Positions 1 through 12,309 of a stretch of 64,000 nt of DNA are shown here, piece after piece (the first letter of the stretch is position 1; each line of letters starts with the position of its first letter). Made by a program: the position numbers and the translations under genes. The notes under the pieces are model-generated. The model was not told the origin of the DNA. It saw only the letters and a list, made by a program, of their open reading frames with translations, and did not search any database. Origin of the DNA: CAVSKL01 sp963728475 [NCBI: Candidatus Eiseniibacteriota bacterium] (GTDB lineage: Bacteria; Eisenbacteria; RBG-16-71-46; JABDJR01); assembly GCA_963728475.1 (NCBI GenBank), contig CAVSKL010000003.1, positions 124,001 to 188,000 of the forward strand, written 5' to 3'.

Positions 1-150
1 GAGCACTCGATCGTGCTCATCCGTGGGGGCCGTGTGAAGGATCTGCCGGGGGTGCGCTACCACATCGTTCGCGGAGCTCTGGACGCGAGCGGAGTGGACG
101 GTCGGCACAACAGTCGCTCCAAGTACGGCACGAAAAAGCCCAAGAAATAA
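1..150 (+). CDS. rpsL: 30S ribosomal protein S12, C-terminal 49 residues (5' end outside window)
   Basis: The window opens inside rpsL. The frame starting at base 1 reads the conserved S12 tail, including the [14 protein letters not shown] segment and the [12 protein letters not shown] terminus, and stops with TAA at 148-150. S12 lies at the decoding centre of the 30S subunit. It is followed by rpsG, fusA and tuf, the standard str operon order. The 251 bases between this stop and rpsG are longer than most gaps in the cluster, and I see no clear terminator or promoter in them. Confidence 0.97.
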   Translation, partial: EHSIVLIRGGRVKDLPGVRYHIVRGALDASGVDGRHNSRSKYGTKKPKK

Positions 151-401
151 TCACCCCATCCAGACCAGGGGGGATATTCGGGCGCGTCCGGACCGCTTCG
201 GTACGGGCTATGTCCGACCGTCGGCTGTCTCCGCGGTCCGACGGAACACGAGTGTAAACGACGCCTTACCGCGTCGGGTTTTCCGAATGACTCCGGTGCG
301 GGGTTCGTACGCCCTGCCCACGGACCGGGATGGGGTTCGGGTGCGGAGCCCGGGACCTTCCGGCCGGGCCGGATGGAAACCAGAGAGAGGACACGACCAG
401 T

Positions 402-872
402 ATGCCGCGCAAAGGCTATACGCCCCGGAAAGAGCTTCTGCCCGACCCGAAGTACAACAGCATCCTGCTCAGCCGCTTCATCAACGCGCTCATGCAGGCG
501 GGCAAGAAGAGCCTGGCCGAAGGCATCATGTACGACGCCATGGGGCTGATCGAGCAGCGGTCCGGCCAGGACGGGCTCTCGGTGGTCAAGCAGGCCATCA
601 ACAACATCCGGCCGATCCTCGAGGTCAAGAGCCGCCGGGTGGGCGGCGCCACCTACCAGGTCCCGGTGGAGGTCCGGCCCGAGCGGCGGACCGCCCTGGC
701 CCTCAGGTGGGCGATCAACTACGCCTCGGCCCGGCCCGAGAAGACCATGGCCGAGCGGCTGGCCGCCGAACTCATGTCCGCCTCCAAGAACGAGGGAGCG
801 GCGGTGAAGAAACGCGAGGACACCCACAAAATGGCCGAGGCCAACAAGGCGTTCTCGCATTACCGGTGGTAG
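402..872 (+). CDS. rpsG: 30S ribosomal protein S7
   Basis: This 156-residue protein starts [11 protein letters not shown] and ends KAFSHYRW, the expected length and ends for bacterial S7, which nucleates assembly of the 30S head. The frame is open further upstream (from 330), but the ATG at 402 follows a purine-rich ribosome binding site (gagagagg) and gives the family N-terminus. It lies between rpsL and fusA in the str operon. Confidence 0.98.
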   Translation: MPRKGYTPRKELLPDPKYNSILLSRFINALMQAGKKSLAEGIMYDAMGLIEQRSGQDGLSVVKQAINNIRPILEVKSRRVGGATYQVPVEVRPERRTALALRWAINYASARPEKTMAERLAAELMSASKNEGAAVKKREDTHKMAEANKAFSHYRW

Positions 873-988
873 CGCCGGAGGCCGGGTGCGGGGCGCCGCC
901 GGCGGCGCCGGAGGACATTGGTCGCGGCGGGTTCGCCGGGACCGGAACGATAAGGAGATTCGCCCGGGGGGGCCGGGCAGGTGAGAAG

Positions 989-3064
989 ATGAGTCGCTTT
1001 CCGCTGGAACGAGTCAGGAACATCGGCATCATGGCCCACATCGATGCCGGTAAAACGACCTTGACCGAGCGCATTCTCTTCTTCACCGGCCGCATCCACC
1101 GTATGGGCGAGGTTCACGAGGGCGGAGCGACCATGGACTGGATGGAGCAGGAGAAGGAGCGGGGGATCACGATCACCTCCGCCGCCACCACCTGCCTCTG
1201 GTCCGGCCACAAGGTCAACATCATCGATACGCCCGGTCACGTGGACTTCACCGTGGAGGTGGAGCGCTCCTTGCGGGTGCTGGACGGGGCCATCGCGGTG
1301 TTCTGCGGGGTGGGCGGGGTCGAGCCCCAGTCCGAGACGGTGTGGCGGCAGGCCGACAAGTACCGGGTGCCGCGGATCGCCTTCGTCAACAAGATGGACC
1401 GGGTGGGTTCGGATTTCGAGAACGTGGTGCAGATGATGCGCGACCGTCTGGGCGCGCGTCCGGTGCCGGTCCAGATACCGGTGAAGCTCGACGACACCTT
1501 CCAGGGGATCATAGACCTCGTGCAGATGCGTTTTCTCACCTACAACGAGGAGAGCCTGGGGGCGACGGTCGAGGACAACGACATTCCCCGGGATCTCGAG
1601 GACGCCGCCAAGGCGGGGCGCGTCCACATGATCGAGGAGGCGGCCGAGTTCGACGACGAACTCGCCCAGCATTACCTCGACGGAGAGACGCTGTCCGAGG
1701 ACGAGATTCATCGCGCGCTCAGGAAGGGGACGCTCCAGAACCGGATCGTCCCCGTTTTCGCGGGCGCCGCGTTCAAGAACAAGGGCGTGCAGCGGCTGCT
1801 GGACGGGGTGCTGGACTATCTCCCGTCGCCGCTCGACGTGCCGGCGGTGATCGCCCAGCGGCCGGGCACCCACGAGCAGATGGAGCTCCATCCGTCCGAC
1901 GACGATCCCTTCGCCGCCCTGGCCTTCAAGATCATGACCGATCCCTACGTGGGGAAGCTGACCTTCTTCCGGGTCTACTCCGGGCGCGCCGCCCAGGGGA
2001 TGCAGCTGTACAACGCGAGCCGGGACACCACCGAACGCCTCGGCCAGGTGGTGGCCATGCACGCGGTGAAGCGCGAGGAGCTGAAGGAGGTCATGACCGG
2101 CGACATTGCGGCGGCGGTCGGCCTGAAGAAGGTGACCACCGGAGACACCCTCTGCTTCAAGAAGGACCCGCTGCTGCTGGAGCCCATGCACTTCCCGGAG
2201 CCGGTGATCTCGGTGGCGATCGAGCCCAAGACCAAGGCGGACGAGGACAAGCTCGCCCTCGCCCTGGACAAGCTCGCCGAGGAGGACCCCACCTTCCGGG
2301 TGCGGACCGACGAGGAGACCGCCCAGACCATCATCCAGGGCATGGGAGAGCTTCATCTCGAGATTCTGGTCGACCGCATGAAGCGGGAGTTCGGGGTGGC
2401 CGCCAACATCGGCCGGCCCCAGGTCGCCTATCGCGAGACCATCTCCGAGACGGTGGAGCACCGCGCCCGGTTCATCCGGCAGAGCGGCGGCCACGGCCAG
2501 TACGGGGACGTGCTGATCCGGCTGGAGCCGGTTCGCGGCGACTTCGAGTTCGTGAGCAAGGTCGTGGGCGGCACCATCCCTCGGGAGTACATCCCGTCGG
2601 TGGAGCGCGGCATCCGCGAGGCCATGGAGAACGGCGTGCTCGCCGGTTATCCCATCGTGGGGGTAAAGGCCACGCTGCTCGACGGGTCCTACCACGAGGT
2701 GGACTCCTCGGACATCGCGTTCAAGATCGCCGGTTCCATGGCGCTCCGGGAGGGCGCCCGCCGGGCCAAGCCCCGGCTCCTGGAGCCGATCATGGACGTC
2801 GAGGTGGTGGTGCCGGAAGAGTACATGGGCGACGTCATGGGCGATCTCAGCTCCAAGCGCGGGCGGATCGGCGGCATGTTCCAGCGCGGCGGCGCGCGGG
2901 TGATCGCGGCCTCGGTCCCCCTCTCGGAGATGTTCGGATACGTAAACCGGCTCCGCTCCATTACCCAGGGACGGGGCGTGTTCAGCATGCAGTTCTCCCG
3001 GTACGAGCCGCTTCCGGAGTCGCTGGAGTCGGAGCTCGTGGCCAAGGTAAGAGGCGTCAGCTAG
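989..3064 (+). CDS. fusA: Translation elongation factor G
   Basis: This 691-residue GTPase drives ribosomal translocation. The G1 motif AHIDAGKTT is at about residues 15-23, followed by switch II DTPGH and the base-recognition motif NKMD. Domains II to V follow, with the EF-G signature GGHGQYGD in domain IV. The frame is open upstream to 287, but ATG 989 is chosen because it gives the canonical [21 protein letters not shown] start just after a ggtgagaag ribosome binding site. Its codon use resembles the neighbouring ribosomal genes, unlike tuf. Confidence 0.98.
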   Translation: MSRFPLERVRNIGIMAHIDAGKTTLTERILFFTGRIHRMGEVHEGGATMDWMEQEKERGITITSAATTCLWSGHKVNIIDTPGHVDFTVEVERSLRVLDGAIAVFCGVGGVEPQSETVWRQADKYRVPRIAFVNKMDRVGSDFENVVQMMRDRLGARPVPVQIPVKLDDTFQGIIDLVQMRFLTYNEESLGATVEDNDIPRDLEDAAKAGRVHMIEEAAEFDDELAQHYLDGETLSEDEIHRALRKGTLQNRIVPVFAGAAFKNKGVQRLLDGVLDYLPSPLDVPAVIAQRPGTHEQMELHPSDDDPFAALAFKIMTDPYVGKLTFFRVYSGRAAQGMQLYNASRDTTERLGQVVAMHAVKREELKEVMTGDIAAAVGLKKVTTGDTLCFKKDPLLLEPMHFPEPVISVAIEPKTKADEDKLALALDKLAEEDPTFRVRTDEETAQTIIQGMGELHLEILVDRMKREFGVAANIGRPQVAYRETISETVEHRARFIRQSGGHGQYGDVLIRLEPVRGDFEFVSKVVGGTIPREYIPSVERGIREAMENGVLAGYPIVGVKATLLDGSYHEVDSSDIAFKIAGSMALREGARRAKPRLLEPIMDVEVVVPEEYMGDVMGDLSSKRGRIGGMFQRGGARVIAASVPLSEMFGYVNRLRSITQGRGVFSMQFSRYEPLPESLESELVAKVRGVS

Positions 3065-3106
3065 GCGGGACGTTCCCGCCTCTGCGACCGGGTTCGGAGG
3101 AGTTCG

Positions 3107-4297
<1,191 letters not shown>

Positions 4298-4314
4298 GCG
4301 CCAAGGAGGCAGAA

Positions 4315-4623
4315 GTGGCGAACCAGCGAATCCGGATCCGGCTCAGGTCGTACGACCACGCGATCCTGGACCAGTCGGCGGGTGAGATCGTGCGCACCGC
4401 GCGCCGTACCGGGGCGTTGACCTCGGGACCGGTGCCGCTGCCCACCCGGAGGCAGGTGTATACCGTGCTCCGGTCGCCCCACGTGGACAAGAAGTCCCGG
4501 GAGCAGTTCGAGATCCGGGTGCACAAGCGCCTCATCGACATCACCCAGTCCAACCCGCAGACCATCGACGCGCTGATGAAGCTCGATCTGCCCGCGGGCG
4601 TGGACATCGACATCAAGCTGTAG
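4315..4623 (+). CDS. rpsJ: 30S ribosomal protein S10
   Basis: This 102-residue protein starts at GTG 4315 behind an aaggaggcag site and opens [15 protein letters not shown]. It matches the length of bacterial S10, a 30S head protein that also joins the NusB antitermination complex. It is the first gene of the S10 set and follows tuf by 17 bases, so the str and S10 operons appear fused here. Confidence 0.97.
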   Translation: MANQRIRIRLRSYDHAILDQSAGEIVRTARRTGALTSGPVPLPTRRQVYTVLRSPHVDKKSREQFEIRVHKRLIDITQSNPQTIDALMKLDLPAGVDIDIKL

Positions 4624-4707
4624 TCCGGGTGCCGGGCCCTCGGGCCGGAACGCGGACGCTTTCGTGAACGCCTGCGGGCGGTCCGCCGGAAGCCAAGGAG
4701 CAAGGAA

Positions 4708-5331
4708 ATGAAAGCCATCATCGGCAAGAAGATCGGGATGACCCAGGTCTTCGACCAGGACGGGACGGTGACGCCGGTCACGGTGCTCACCGCCGGCCCG
4801 TGCTGGGTGGTGCAGAAGAAGACGAAGAAGTCCGACGGCTACGACGCCATCCAGGTCGGGTTCGATCCCGCCAAGGAGAAGCGCGTGAACAAGCCGGCCA
4901 AGGGGCATTTCGCCAAGGCGGGGCTCACCGCGACCCGGGTGCTGACCGAGTTCCGCGGCTCGTCGGAGCTGGAGGTCGGGGCCGAGATCAAGGCCGACCT
5001 GTTCGCCCCCGGGGCGGTGGTGGACGTGATCGGGACCTCGAAGGGACGCGGCTTCCAGGGGGTGGTCAAGCGCCACGGCTACTCCGGCGGCCCGGCGACC
5101 CACGGATCCAAGACCGGGCGCATCCCCGGCTCGATGGGCGCCAGCGCGTGGCCGTCGCGGGTCATCCCCGGCAAGAAACTTCCGGGGCAGATGGGCAACA
5201 AGCGGGTCACCATCCGGAACCTGACCGTGGTCGGGGTGGACGCGGAGCAGAACCTGATCTGGATCCGCGGGGCCATCCCCGGCGCCCGCAACAGCTACGT
5301 GATTCTCCGCGAAGCGGGCAAGAAGGAATAA
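4708..5331 (+). CDS. rplC: 50S ribosomal protein L3
   Basis: This 207-residue L3 starts [15 protein letters not shown]. It carries the conserved internal loop with [14 protein letters not shown] and [12 protein letters not shown], which reaches toward the peptidyl transferase centre, and [14 protein letters not shown]. An aaggagcaagg site precedes the ATG. It begins the L3-L4-L23-L2 run. Confidence 0.98.
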   Translation: MKAIIGKKIGMTQVFDQDGTVTPVTVLTAGPCWVVQKKTKKSDGYDAIQVGFDPAKEKRVNKPAKGHFAKAGLTATRVLTEFRGSSELEVGAEIKADLFAPGAVVDVIGTSKGRGFQGVVKRHGYSGGPATHGSKTGRIPGSMGASAWPSRVIPGKKLPGQMGNKRVTIRNLTVVGVDAEQNLIWIRGAIPGARNSYVILREAGKKE

Positions 5332-5343
5332 GGGGAAGCGGCG

Positions 5344-5973
5344 ATGTCAAAGGCCAAACATTACAGCAGCGACGGGAAGGTACTGGGCGAGGTCGACCTG
5401 CCCGGAACCGCCTTCGACGTCGAGCCCAACGAGCACGTGGTCTGGGAGGCGGTGAAGTGCTACCTCGCGAACCAGCGCCGGGGCACCGCGGCCACCAAGA
5501 CCCGGTCCTTCGTGACCGGCGGCAATTCCAAGCCCTGGCGGCAGAAGGGAACCGGCCGCGCGCGCCACGGCAGCACCCGCTCCCCAATCTGGGTCGGCGG
5601 CGCCACCACCTTCGGGCCGCAACCCCGGGACTACTCCTACAAGCTGCCCCGCAAGGTTCGCCGCCTGGCCATGGTGTCGGCGCTGAGCGCGCGCGCCCGC
5701 GAGGGGAACGTGGTCCTGGTCGACGACCTGAAGCTGGAGACCCCCCGGACCAAGGCGGTCAGCGGCCTCCTCCAGGCGATCGGCTTCTCCGGCCGCAAGG
5801 TCTGTTACATCACCCAGGGGGCGGATCCGGCCACGCTCAAGAGCTGCCGGAACATCCCCGAGATGACGGTTCTTCCGCACTCGGCCATGAACGTCTACGA
5901 CCTGGTCAATGCGGAGTTCCTGATCCTGACTCCGGGCGCGCTCGAGGGGATCAAGGAGGCTTACGGATCATGA
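5344..5973 (+). CDS. rplD: 50S ribosomal protein L4
   Basis: This 209-residue L4 contains the extended loop [15 protein letters not shown] that lines the exit tunnel. In many bacteria L4 also represses its own operon, but I see no specific leader element here to support that. Its TGA overlaps the ATG of rplW (ATGA at 5970-5973), which implies translational coupling. Confidence 0.97.
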   Translation: MSKAKHYSSDGKVLGEVDLPGTAFDVEPNEHVVWEAVKCYLANQRRGTAATKTRSFVTGGNSKPWRQKGTGRARHGSTRSPIWVGGATTFGPQPRDYSYKLPRKVRRLAMVSALSARAREGNVVLVDDLKLETPRTKAVSGLLQAIGFSGRKVCYITQGADPATLKSCRNIPEMTVLPHSAMNVYDLVNAEFLILTPGALEGIKEAYGS

Positions 5974-6260
5974 AGAACCCGCACGACGTGGTCGTCCGGG
6001 CCCTGATCACCGAGAAGGGCACCCGGATTCGCGAGGGGGGGAACAAGTACCTGTTCCAGGTCAACCCCACCGCGAACAAGATCGAGATCAAGCACGCGGT
6101 TCAGTCGATCTTCAACGTCACCGTGGAAGAGGTGAAGACGATGAACGTGCTGGGCAAGCTGAAGCGGCTGGGAGCCAATTCGGGCCGCCGCACGTCCTGG
6201 AAGAAAGCGATCGTGACGCTCAAGCAGGGCGACAGCATCGAGCTTTTCGAGGAAGTCTGA
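5970..6260 (+). CDS. rplW: 50S ribosomal protein L23
   Basis: This 96-residue L23 starts [18 protein letters not shown] and contains the conserved [14 protein letters not shown] segment. L23 sits at the tunnel exit and docks trigger factor and SRP. The start overlaps the rplD stop. It would be missed if only the long spurious frame beginning at 4800 were considered, because that frame runs into it. Confidence 0.97.
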   Translation: MKNPHDVVVRALITEKGTRIREGGNKYLFQVNPTANKIEIKHAVQSIFNVTVEEVKTMNVLGKLKRLGANSGRRTSWKKAIVTLKQGDSIELFEEV

Positions 6261-6315
6261 CGGCGGCGGGGCCTCGACGCCCCGCTTCCGGCTGAACGAC
6301 AACGGGAGACAGAGC

Positions 6316-7143
6316 ATGGGTCTCAAGAGTTTTCGGCCTACGACTCCGGGTCAGCGGTTCAAGACGGTCTCCGACTTCGCGGAGATCACGAGCACCGAGC
6401 CGGAAAAGTCCCTGTTGCGCCCGCTCAAGAAGTCGGGCGGGCGGGACAACCGTGGCCACGTCTCCGCCTGGCACCGGGGCGGGGGGCACAAGCGCCGGTA
6501 TCGTCTCATCGACTTCCGACGCGACAAGCGCGGGATCCCGGCCAAGGTGACCACGATCGAATACGATCCCAACCGCAGCGCCAACATCGCGCTGCTCGTG
6601 TACGCGGACGGGGAGAAGCGGTACATCATCGCCCCCAAGGGGCTCGAGGTCGGGATGGCGGTGATGGCCGGACCCGACGCCGAGATCCAGGTGGGGAATG
6701 CGATGCCGCTCAAGACCGTCCCCCTGGGCACCGAGGTGCACAACCTCGAGATGATCCCGGGCAAGGGCGGCCAGATCGCCCGCGGCGCGGGAGCGGCGGC
6801 GGTGCTGGTGGCCAAGGAAGGCGATCAGGCGCAGGTGAAGATGCCTTCGGGGGAGGTTCGCAAGTTCCACTCCGACTGCTACTGCACCATCGGCAAGGTG
6901 GGAAACCTCGACCACGAGAACGTGGTGATCGGCAAGGCGGGGCGCAACCGCTGGCTGGGCCGCCGGCCCCACACCCGCGGGGTGGCCATGAACCCCGTCG
7001 ACCACCCCATGGGCGGCGGCGAGGGGAAGACCTCGGGCGGGCGGCATCCGACCACCCCCTGGGGCAAGGCCACCAAGGGACTGAAGACACGGAAGAAGAA
7101 GGCGTCGGACAAGCTCATCGTCCGCCGCCGCAAAGGGAAGTAG
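6316..7143 (+). CDS. rplB: 50S ribosomal protein L2
   Basis: This 275-residue L2 ends in the characteristic motif [17 protein letters not shown] and a lysine/arginine-rich tail. The histidine in the NPVDHP motif is the conserved residue near the peptidyl transferase centre. It starts [14 protein letters not shown] after a gggagaca site. Confidence 0.98.
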   Translation: MGLKSFRPTTPGQRFKTVSDFAEITSTEPEKSLLRPLKKSGGRDNRGHVSAWHRGGGHKRRYRLIDFRRDKRGIPAKVTTIEYDPNRSANIALLVYADGEKRYIIAPKGLEVGMAVMAGPDAEIQVGNAMPLKTVPLGTEVHNLEMIPGKGGQIARGAGAAAVLVAKEGDQAQVKMPSGEVRKFHSDCYCTIGKVGNLDHENVVIGKAGRNRWLGRRPHTRGVAMNPVDHPMGGGEGKTSGGRHPTTPWGKATKGLKTRKKKASDKLIVRRRKGK

Positions 7144-7200
7144 TCCTCGGGCGGCCGGCCCCGTTGAAGGGGGCGGCGCCGGGAGAACGCAGGGACAGTT

Positions 7201-7485
7201 ATGGCACGTTCGATCAAAAAAGGACCGTTCATCGATCAGAAGCTGTTCGCGAAGATCGATGCCATGAACAGGAAGAACGAGAAGCGAGTGATCCGCACCT
7301 GGGCGCGCCGCTCGACGGTCGTTCCCGAGTTCGTGGGTCACACCCTGGCCGTTCACAACGGCAACAAGTTCATCCCGATCTACGTGACCGAGAACATGGT
7401 CGGGCACAAGCTGGGTGAGTTCGCGCCCACCCGCCTCTTCCGGGGCCACGCGGGCAGCGACAAGACGACCACGACCAAGAGGTAG
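7201..7485 (+). CDS. rpsS: 30S ribosomal protein S19
   Basis: This 94-residue S19 starts [12 protein letters not shown] and contains the [15 protein letters not shown] core and the GEFAPTR(L)FRGHAG end. Length and motifs fit the family, which binds the 30S head with S13. Confidence 0.98.
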   Translation: MARSIKKGPFIDQKLFAKIDAMNRKNEKRVIRTWARRSTVVPEFVGHTLAVHNGNKFIPIYVTENMVGHKLGEFAPTRLFRGHAGSDKTTTTKR

Positions 7486-7558
7486 CCGAGCCGTTGCGGA
7501 TCGGAGTGCCGCCGAACGGCGGCCGGTCCGGCGGGCGAGCACGAGGAGCTTGAGAGCA

Positions 7559-7999
7559 ATGGAAGCTCGAGCCAAAGCAAGTCACGTACGGGTGACGCCC
7601 CGGAAAGTGAACCAGGTCCTGGACCTGGTCCGCGGCCGGGACGTGGAGGAAGCCCTCAACACCCTGGTCTTCAGCAAGAAGCACGTGTCCAAGAAGATCG
7701 AAAAGACCGTCCGTTCGGCGGTGGCCAACGCGATCCAGTCCGACTCCTCCGTGGACGTCGAGGATCTCTACGTCAAGGAGGCTCTGGTCGGGCCGGGTCC
7801 GATCATGAAGCGCTGGCTTCCACGGGCCCAGGGCCGGGCCACCCCCCTGCTCAAGCGGACGAGCCACATCACCATTATCCTGGCCCAGAAGCCCGAGAAG
7901 GCGGCCAGGAAGAAGAAGGCGGCCTCGGCCGGGAAGCGGACGCGCCGGACGTCGAGCGCGCCCACCGCGAAGAAGAAAGCGAGCCGGGCCAAGGCCTGA
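7559..7999 (+). CDS. rplV: 50S ribosomal protein L22 with a basic C-terminal tail
   Basis: The 146-residue protein starts MEARAKASHVRVTPRKVNQ, the usual L22 N-terminus. The ATG at 7559 is preferred to longer in-frame starts because gaggagcttg precedes it. The L22 hairpin motif LPRAQGRATPL(L)KRTSHITI is present. The last 35 residues are an alanine/lysine/arginine-rich extension beyond the usual 110-residue core, likely unstructured and RNA-binding. Confidence 0.97.
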   Translation: MEARAKASHVRVTPRKVNQVLDLVRGRDVEEALNTLVFSKKHVSKKIEKTVRSAVANAIQSDSSVDVEDLYVKEALVGPGPIMKRWLPRAQGRATPLLKRTSHITIILAQKPEKAARKKKAASAGKRTRRTSSAPTAKKKASRAKA

Positions 8000-8014
8000 G
8001 GCACGGAGGAGACT

Positions 8015-8749
8015 GTGGGTCAGAAAGCCAATCCCATCGGACTGCGACTGGGCATCATCAAGACCTGGGACTCGCGATGGTTCGCGGGGAAGAACTACGC
8101 CGAGCTCCTGGATGAGGACATCCGGATCCGGCGGTTCCTCACCAGCCGCCTGTCCAACGCGTCCCTGTCCAAGGTGGTGATCCAGCGGGCCGCCAACAAG
8201 GTGACGATCAACATCGCCACCGCCAAGCCGGGGCTGGTCATCGGGCGCCGGGGCGCGCAGGTGGACCAGCTGCGGGACGAGCTCCAGAAGCTCACCGGCA
8301 AGGAGATCTACATCAACATCGATGAGATCAAGAAGCCGGACACCGACGCCTCGCTGGTGGCGCAGCACGTCGCCCGGCAGCTGGAAGGCCGCGTGTCCTT
8401 CCGGCGCGCGATGAAGAAGGGCATCCAGGCGGTGATGAAGAACGGGGCCCTCGGCGTCCGTATAGCATGCTCCGGCCGTCTCGGCGGATCGGAAATGGCC
8501 CGCTACGAGGTTTACCGCGAGGGGCGGGTGCCGCTGCACACGCTCCGCGCCGACATCGATTTCGCCCGAGCCACCGCGATCACCACCTACGGGACCTGCG
8601 GGGTGAAGGTGTGGATTTTCCACGGCGAGGTCCTGGGGCCGGACATGGCCCGGCCCGAACCGGCCATGGCCTCGAGCGGTCCCGGCGGCCCGCGGGGCGG
8701 GCGGGGCGACCGCGACCAGGGTTCCAACAGCCGGCCCAGAAGGAAGTAG
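8015..8749 (+). CDS. rpsC: 30S ribosomal protein S3
   Basis: This 244-residue S3 starts at GTG 8015 ([14 protein letters not shown]). It contains the KH-type motif [16 protein letters not shown] and the C-terminal conserved block [15 protein letters not shown] glycine/arginine-rich tail of about 30 residues follows the core. S3 forms part of the mRNA entry site. Confidence 0.98.
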   Translation: MGQKANPIGLRLGIIKTWDSRWFAGKNYAELLDEDIRIRRFLTSRLSNASLSKVVIQRAANKVTINIATAKPGLVIGRRGAQVDQLRDELQKLTGKEIYINIDEIKKPDTDASLVAQHVARQLEGRVSFRRAMKKGIQAVMKNGALGVRIACSGRLGGSEMARYEVYREGRVPLHTLRADIDFARATAITTYGTCGVKVWIFHGEVLGPDMARPEPAMASSGPGGPRGGRGDRDQGSNSRPRRK

Positions 8750-8758
8750 GAGGCGGCG

Positions 8759-9181
8759 ATGCTTCTACCGAAGAGAGTCAAACACCGCAAGCAGCAGCGG
8801 GGCCGGATGAACGGCAAGGCATACCGGGGGGGCAAGGTCGCCTTCGGGGAGTACGGCCTCCAGGCGCTGGAGCCGGCCTGGCTGACCAACCGGCAGATCG
8901 AGGCCGCCCGTGTGGCCATCACCCGGCACATCAAGCGCGGCGGCAAGATGTGGATCCGCATCTTCCCCGACAAGCCGGTGACCAAGAAGCCCGCCGAAAC
9001 CCGGATGGGGAGCGGCAAGGGAAACCCCGAGGAGTGGGTGGCGGTGGTGGGCTCCGGCCGGATTCTGTTCGAGCTGGAGGGCATCAACAAGGAGCTGGCG
9101 CGCGAAGCCATGCGGCTGGGCGCGGCCAAGCTCCCGATCAAGACGCGTTTCGTGATCCGCGAAGAGCAGTTGGGAGAGTGA
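8759..9181 (+). CDS. rplP: 50S ribosomal protein L16
   Basis: This 140-residue L16 starts [17 protein letters not shown]. It has the conserved [22 protein letters not shown] region that contacts A-site tRNA elbow and 5S rRNA. It follows rpsC by 9 bases with a taggaggcg site. Confidence 0.98.
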   Translation: MLLPKRVKHRKQQRGRMNGKAYRGGKVAFGEYGLQALEPAWLTNRQIEAARVAITRHIKRGGKMWIRIFPDKPVTKKPAETRMGSGKGNPEEWVAVVGSGRILFELEGINKELAREAMRLGAAKLPIKTRFVIREEQLGE

Positions 9182-9185
9182 CGTC

Positions 9186-9425
9186 ATGCCGAGGCCCAAG
9201 ATCCTGACCCAGGACATGACCGCGGAGGAAGTCGAGCTGAAGATCACCGAGCTCAAGCAGGAGGTCTTCAATCTTCGATTCCGCAACACCATGCGGCAGC
9301 TCGACAACCCGCTCCAGATCCGGTTCTTGAGACGAGACATCGCCCGGCTGAACACGGCTTTGTCGGAGTACCGGCACGGCATCGGCCGTCTGTCCGGCAA
9401 GCATCGGGGGTCGGACGAATCCTAG
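9186..9425 (+). CDS. rpmC: 50S ribosomal protein L29
   Basis: This 79-residue protein has the two-helix L29 pattern (EEVELKITELKQEVFNLRF, then RRDIARLNTALSE). It carries about 15 extra residues at each end compared with the shortest L29 proteins. Its place between rplP and rpsQ confirms the identity. Confidence 0.95.
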   Translation: MPRPKILTQDMTAEEVELKITELKQEVFNLRFRNTMRQLDNPLQIRFLRRDIARLNTALSEYRHGIGRLSGKHRGSDES

Positions 9426-9468
9426 GCCGTCGGGGCGCGCCCCCGGGCCATGATGGAGACGAAAAGGA

Positions 9469-9723
9469 ATGGAACGGAACCGGCGAAAAGTCCGCGTAGG
9501 AAAAGTCATCAGCGACAAGATGGACAAGACCGCGGTGGTCGTCATCGAGCGCCTGGTGAAGCATCCGGAGTACAAGCGGTATATCCGGCGGCGGAAGAAG
9601 TACGCCGTCCACGATGAAGAGAACCAGTGCCATGAGGGCGATACCGTCCGCTTCATGGAAACCCGCCCTCTGAGCAAGTCCAAGCGGTGGCGCCTGGTCG
9701 AGATCGTGGAACGGGCGAAGTAG
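9469..9723 (+). CDS. rpsQ: 30S ribosomal protein S17
   Basis: This 84-residue OB-fold protein contains [19 protein letters not shown] and the [18 protein letters not shown] core. It binds the 5' domain of 16S rRNA. Its stop is followed 10 bases later by rplN. Confidence 0.97.
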   Translation: MERNRRKVRVGKVISDKMDKTAVVVIERLVKHPEYKRYIRRRKKYAVHDEENQCHEGDTVRFMETRPLSKSKRWRLVEIVERAK

Positions 9724-9733
9724 GAGTTGGGCC

Positions 9734-10102
9734 ATGATCCAGATGCAGACGATGTTGACGATTGCGGACAACTCCGGCGCCCGAACCGCCCGCTGCATTC
9801 ACGTGCTGGGGGGGACCCGTCGCCGGTACGCACGACTGGGTGACGTGGTGGTGGTGTCGGTGCAGGACGCGATCCCGGGCGGCGGGGCGAAGAAGGGCGA
9901 AGTCGCGCGGGCGGTGGTGGTGCGCACCCGCAAGGAGTACCGCCGCAAGGACGGCTCCTACATCCGTTTCGACGACAACGCGGCGGTGCTGATCGATGCC
10001 AACAACGAACCGCGGGGGACGCGCATCTTCGGGCCGGTGGCGCGGGAGCTTCGGGAGAACAACTTCATGAAGATCATCTCGCTGGCCCCCGAGGTGATCT
10101 AA
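9734..10102 (+). CDS. rplN: 50S ribosomal protein L14
   Basis: This 122-residue L14 opens [16 protein letters not shown] and contains [15 protein letters not shown] and the [15 protein letters not shown] end. All are hallmark segments, and the length is exact for the family. Confidence 0.98.
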   Translation: MIQMQTMLTIADNSGARTARCIHVLGGTRRRYARLGDVVVVSVQDAIPGGGAKKGEVARAVVVRTRKEYRRKDGSYIRFDDNAAVLIDANNEPRGTRIFGPVARELRENNFMKIISLAPEVI

Positions 10103-10143
10103 CCGGGCGAGCCGGCACGGCCGCCGCGGCAGAGGGATTCGCA

Positions 10144-10359
10144 ATGCACGTGAGGAAGGACGACCAGGTCGAGATCATCGCCGGCGAGGACAAGGGCAAG
10201 ACCGGACGAGTGCTGAAGGTCTTCCCCAAGACCGGCCGGGTGATCGTCGAGAACGTCAACATGGTGAAGCGCCATACCCGTCCCAACCAGAGGGGACAGG
10301 GCGGGATCGTCGAGAAGGAAGCGGCCGTTCACGCTTCCAACGTGAAGAAGCTGAGCTGA
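10144..10359 (+). CDS. rplX: 50S ribosomal protein L24
   Basis: This 71-residue protein has the KOW motif ([21 protein letters not shown]) and the [12 protein letters not shown] segment. It is shorter than the roughly 100-residue average but ends cleanly with a TGA. L24 starts 50S assembly. A 103-base gap separates it from rplE. Confidence 0.96.
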   Translation: MHVRKDDQVEIIAGEDKGKTGRVLKVFPKTGRVIVENVNMVKRHTRPNQRGQGGIVEKEAAVHASNVKKLS

Positions 10360-10462
10360 CGGGTTGGAGCGTTCCCGGCCCGGAACCGGGCCGTGACGGC
10401 GCTCCCGGCCGGCGCCCGGGTAGACCCGGGAAACACGGCGGCCATCGAGGAGTTGTAGAGAG

Positions 10463-11014
10463 ATGAAGGCACGAGTCCAGGAAGACTACGAGAAGCGGGT
10501 GCTCCCGGAGCTGATGGAGCACTTCAAGTACGGCAACCGGCTCGAGGCGCCGCGCCTGACCAAGATCGTGCTCAACATGCGGGTCGGCGAGGCCACCCAG
10601 AACGTGAAGCTCATCGACGGCGCGGTGGACGACCTGTCGCGGATCACCGGGCAGAAGCCCTCGGTCCGCCGGGCCCACAAGTCGATTTCGAACTTCAAGC
10701 TCCGGGAAGGTATGCCGGTGGGGGTGGCGGTCACCCTCCGCGCCGCCCGGATGTTCGAGTTCTACGACCGGTTCGTCACCGTGGCCACGCCGCGGATCCG
10801 CGACTTCCGCGGGTTCTCGGCCAAGTCCTTCGACGGCCGGGGCAACTACGCGCTGGGGATCCAGGAGCAGATCATCTTCCCCGAGATCGACTACGACAAG
10901 ATCGACAAGGTCCGGGGATTCGACATCATCTTCGTGACCTCGGCGAAGTCGGACGAGGAAGGGCTGGAGCTTCTCCGCCGGATGAAGTTCCCCTTCCGTG
11001 AGCAGAAGAGCTAG
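10463..11014 (+). CDS. rplE: 50S ribosomal protein L5
   Basis: This 183-residue L5 contains [25 protein letters not shown](NF)KLREGMPVG, and the P-loop-region motif [17 protein letters not shown]. It binds 5S rRNA and P-site tRNA. A gaggagttg site lies before ATG 10463. Confidence 0.98.
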   Translation: MKARVQEDYEKRVLPELMEHFKYGNRLEAPRLTKIVLNMRVGEATQNVKLIDGAVDDLSRITGQKPSVRRAHKSISNFKLREGMPVGVAVTLRAARMFEFYDRFVTVATPRIRDFRGFSAKSFDGRGNYALGIQEQIIFPEIDYDKIDKVRGFDIIFVTSAKSDEEGLELLRRMKFPFREQKS

Positions 11015-11028
11015 GCAAAGGAGCTGTT

Positions 11029-11214
11029 GTGGCGAAGAAGGCTCTGGTCGAGAAGTGGAAGCGCAAGCCGAAGTTCCAGGTTCGCGCCTACAACCGGTGC
11101 TCCCGGTGCGGTCGCGCCCGGGCGTACCTGCGCAAATTTGGACTGTGCCGTATCTGCTTCCGGGATCTCGCCCTCGACGGGAAGGTTCCGGGGGTGGTGA
11201 AGGCGAGCTGGTAG
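11029..11214 (+). CDS. rpsN: 30S ribosomal protein S14, zinc-binding (type Z)
   Basis: This 61-residue S14 starts at GTG 11029. Two CxxC pairs, CSRCG and CRIC, show the zinc-containing short form (S14 type Z) rather than the 100-residue zinc-free form. It follows rplE by 14 bases. Confidence 0.98.
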   Translation: MAKKALVEKWKRKPKFQVRAYNRCSRCGRARAYLRKFGLCRICFRDLALDGKVPGVVKASW

Positions 11215-11323
11215 ACAAGCGTTCGGGCAGGCGCCGAGCGGACACCCACGTTCGCAGGGATCCAGGGATCCCCGCCGCCGGCGAACCGCCCGTGACGCAT
11301 AGGTAACGAAGGAGCGAACTGGA

Positions 11324-11728
11324 ATGCCGGTCACCGATCCCATCGCGGACATGCTGACCTCGATCCGCAACGCCGCCCAGGCCAAGCACGCCCGGGTGGA
11401 CGTTCCGGCCTCGCAAATGAAGTCGGCCATCGCGGACGTGCTCGTTCGGGAGAAGTACATCACCAACGTGAAGGCCATGGCTGGCGACATCAGCGCTCAG
11501 GGAAAGCTCCGGCTCTATCTGAAGTACACGCCTGAGAACAAGCCGGTCATCAGCGGCCTGAAGCGGGTGTCGCGGCCGGGCCGCCGGGTATACGTGAAAC
11601 GGGACGAGGTTCCGCGGGTCCTGGGAGGCCTGGGCACCGCGATCATCTCCACCTCCCACGGCATCATGACCGACAAGGAAGCACGCAAGCAGGGTCTCGG
11701 CGGCGAGCTGGTGGCCCTGGTCTGGTAG
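11324..11728 (+). CDS. rpsH: 30S ribosomal protein S8
   Basis: This 134-residue S8 starts MPVTDPIADMLTSIRNA and ends with the conserved STSHGIMTDKEARKQGLGGELVALVW region. S8 binds 16S helix 21 and in enterobacteria represses the spc operon; no S8 mimic site is evident to me here. Confidence 0.98.
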   Translation: MPVTDPIADMLTSIRNAAQAKHARVDVPASQMKSAIADVLVREKYITNVKAMAGDISAQGKLRLYLKYTPENKPVISGLKRVSRPGRRVYVKRDEVPRVLGGLGTAIISTSHGIMTDKEARKQGLGGELVALVW

Positions 11729-11758
11729 TTCGGGCCCGTAACGACGAGGTTTGGTTCC

Positions 11759-12295
11759 ATGTCTCGAGTCGGCAAGAAGATCATTCCGATCCCCAAAGGG
11801 GTGGATCTCAAGATGGACGGCCACACCGTGACCGCCAAGGGCCCCAAGGGCGAGCTGAGCTATGAGGCTCTCCCCGGCATCACCCTCGAGGTCAACGGCG
11901 CCGAGGCCGTGGTCAAGCAGGGTTCCCAGGAGAAGAACGCGGGTGCGGTGCACGGACTGACCCGGGCCCTGGTGAACAACCTGGTGCTGGGGGTCTCCGC
12001 GGGCTTCAGCAAGACCCTGGAGATCCAGGGCACCGGGTACCGGGCCGCGGTCCAGGGCCGGACCCTGGTCCTGACCCTGGGGTACAGCCACAACATCGAC
12101 TATCCGCTGCCGGACGGCGTCGACGCCAAGGTGGAGGGCAACCGGATCCTCTTGAACGGCATCGACAAGCAGCTCGTCGGCCAGGTCGCGGCCGAAGTCC
12201 GCCGGTTCCGGCCGCCGGAGCCCTACAAGGGCAAGGGTGTCCGTTACGAGGGCGAGTACGTCCGTCGCAAGGCCGGCAAGAGCGCCGGCGCCTAG
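11759..12295 (+). CDS. rplF: 50S ribosomal protein L6
   Basis: This 178-residue L6 starts [15 protein letters not shown]. Two related halves are visible, and the C-terminal signature [15 protein letters not shown] is intact. It lies 30 bases after rpsH. Confidence 0.98.
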   Translation: MSRVGKKIIPIPKGVDLKMDGHTVTAKGPKGELSYEALPGITLEVNGAEAVVKQGSQEKNAGAVHGLTRALVNNLVLGVSAGFSKTLEIQGTGYRAAVQGRTLVLTLGYSHNIDYPLPDGVDAKVEGNRILLNGIDKQLVGQVAAEVRRFRPPEPYKGKGVRYEGEYVRRKAGKSAGA

Positions 12296-12309
12296 ACGAG
12301 GGAAGCGAA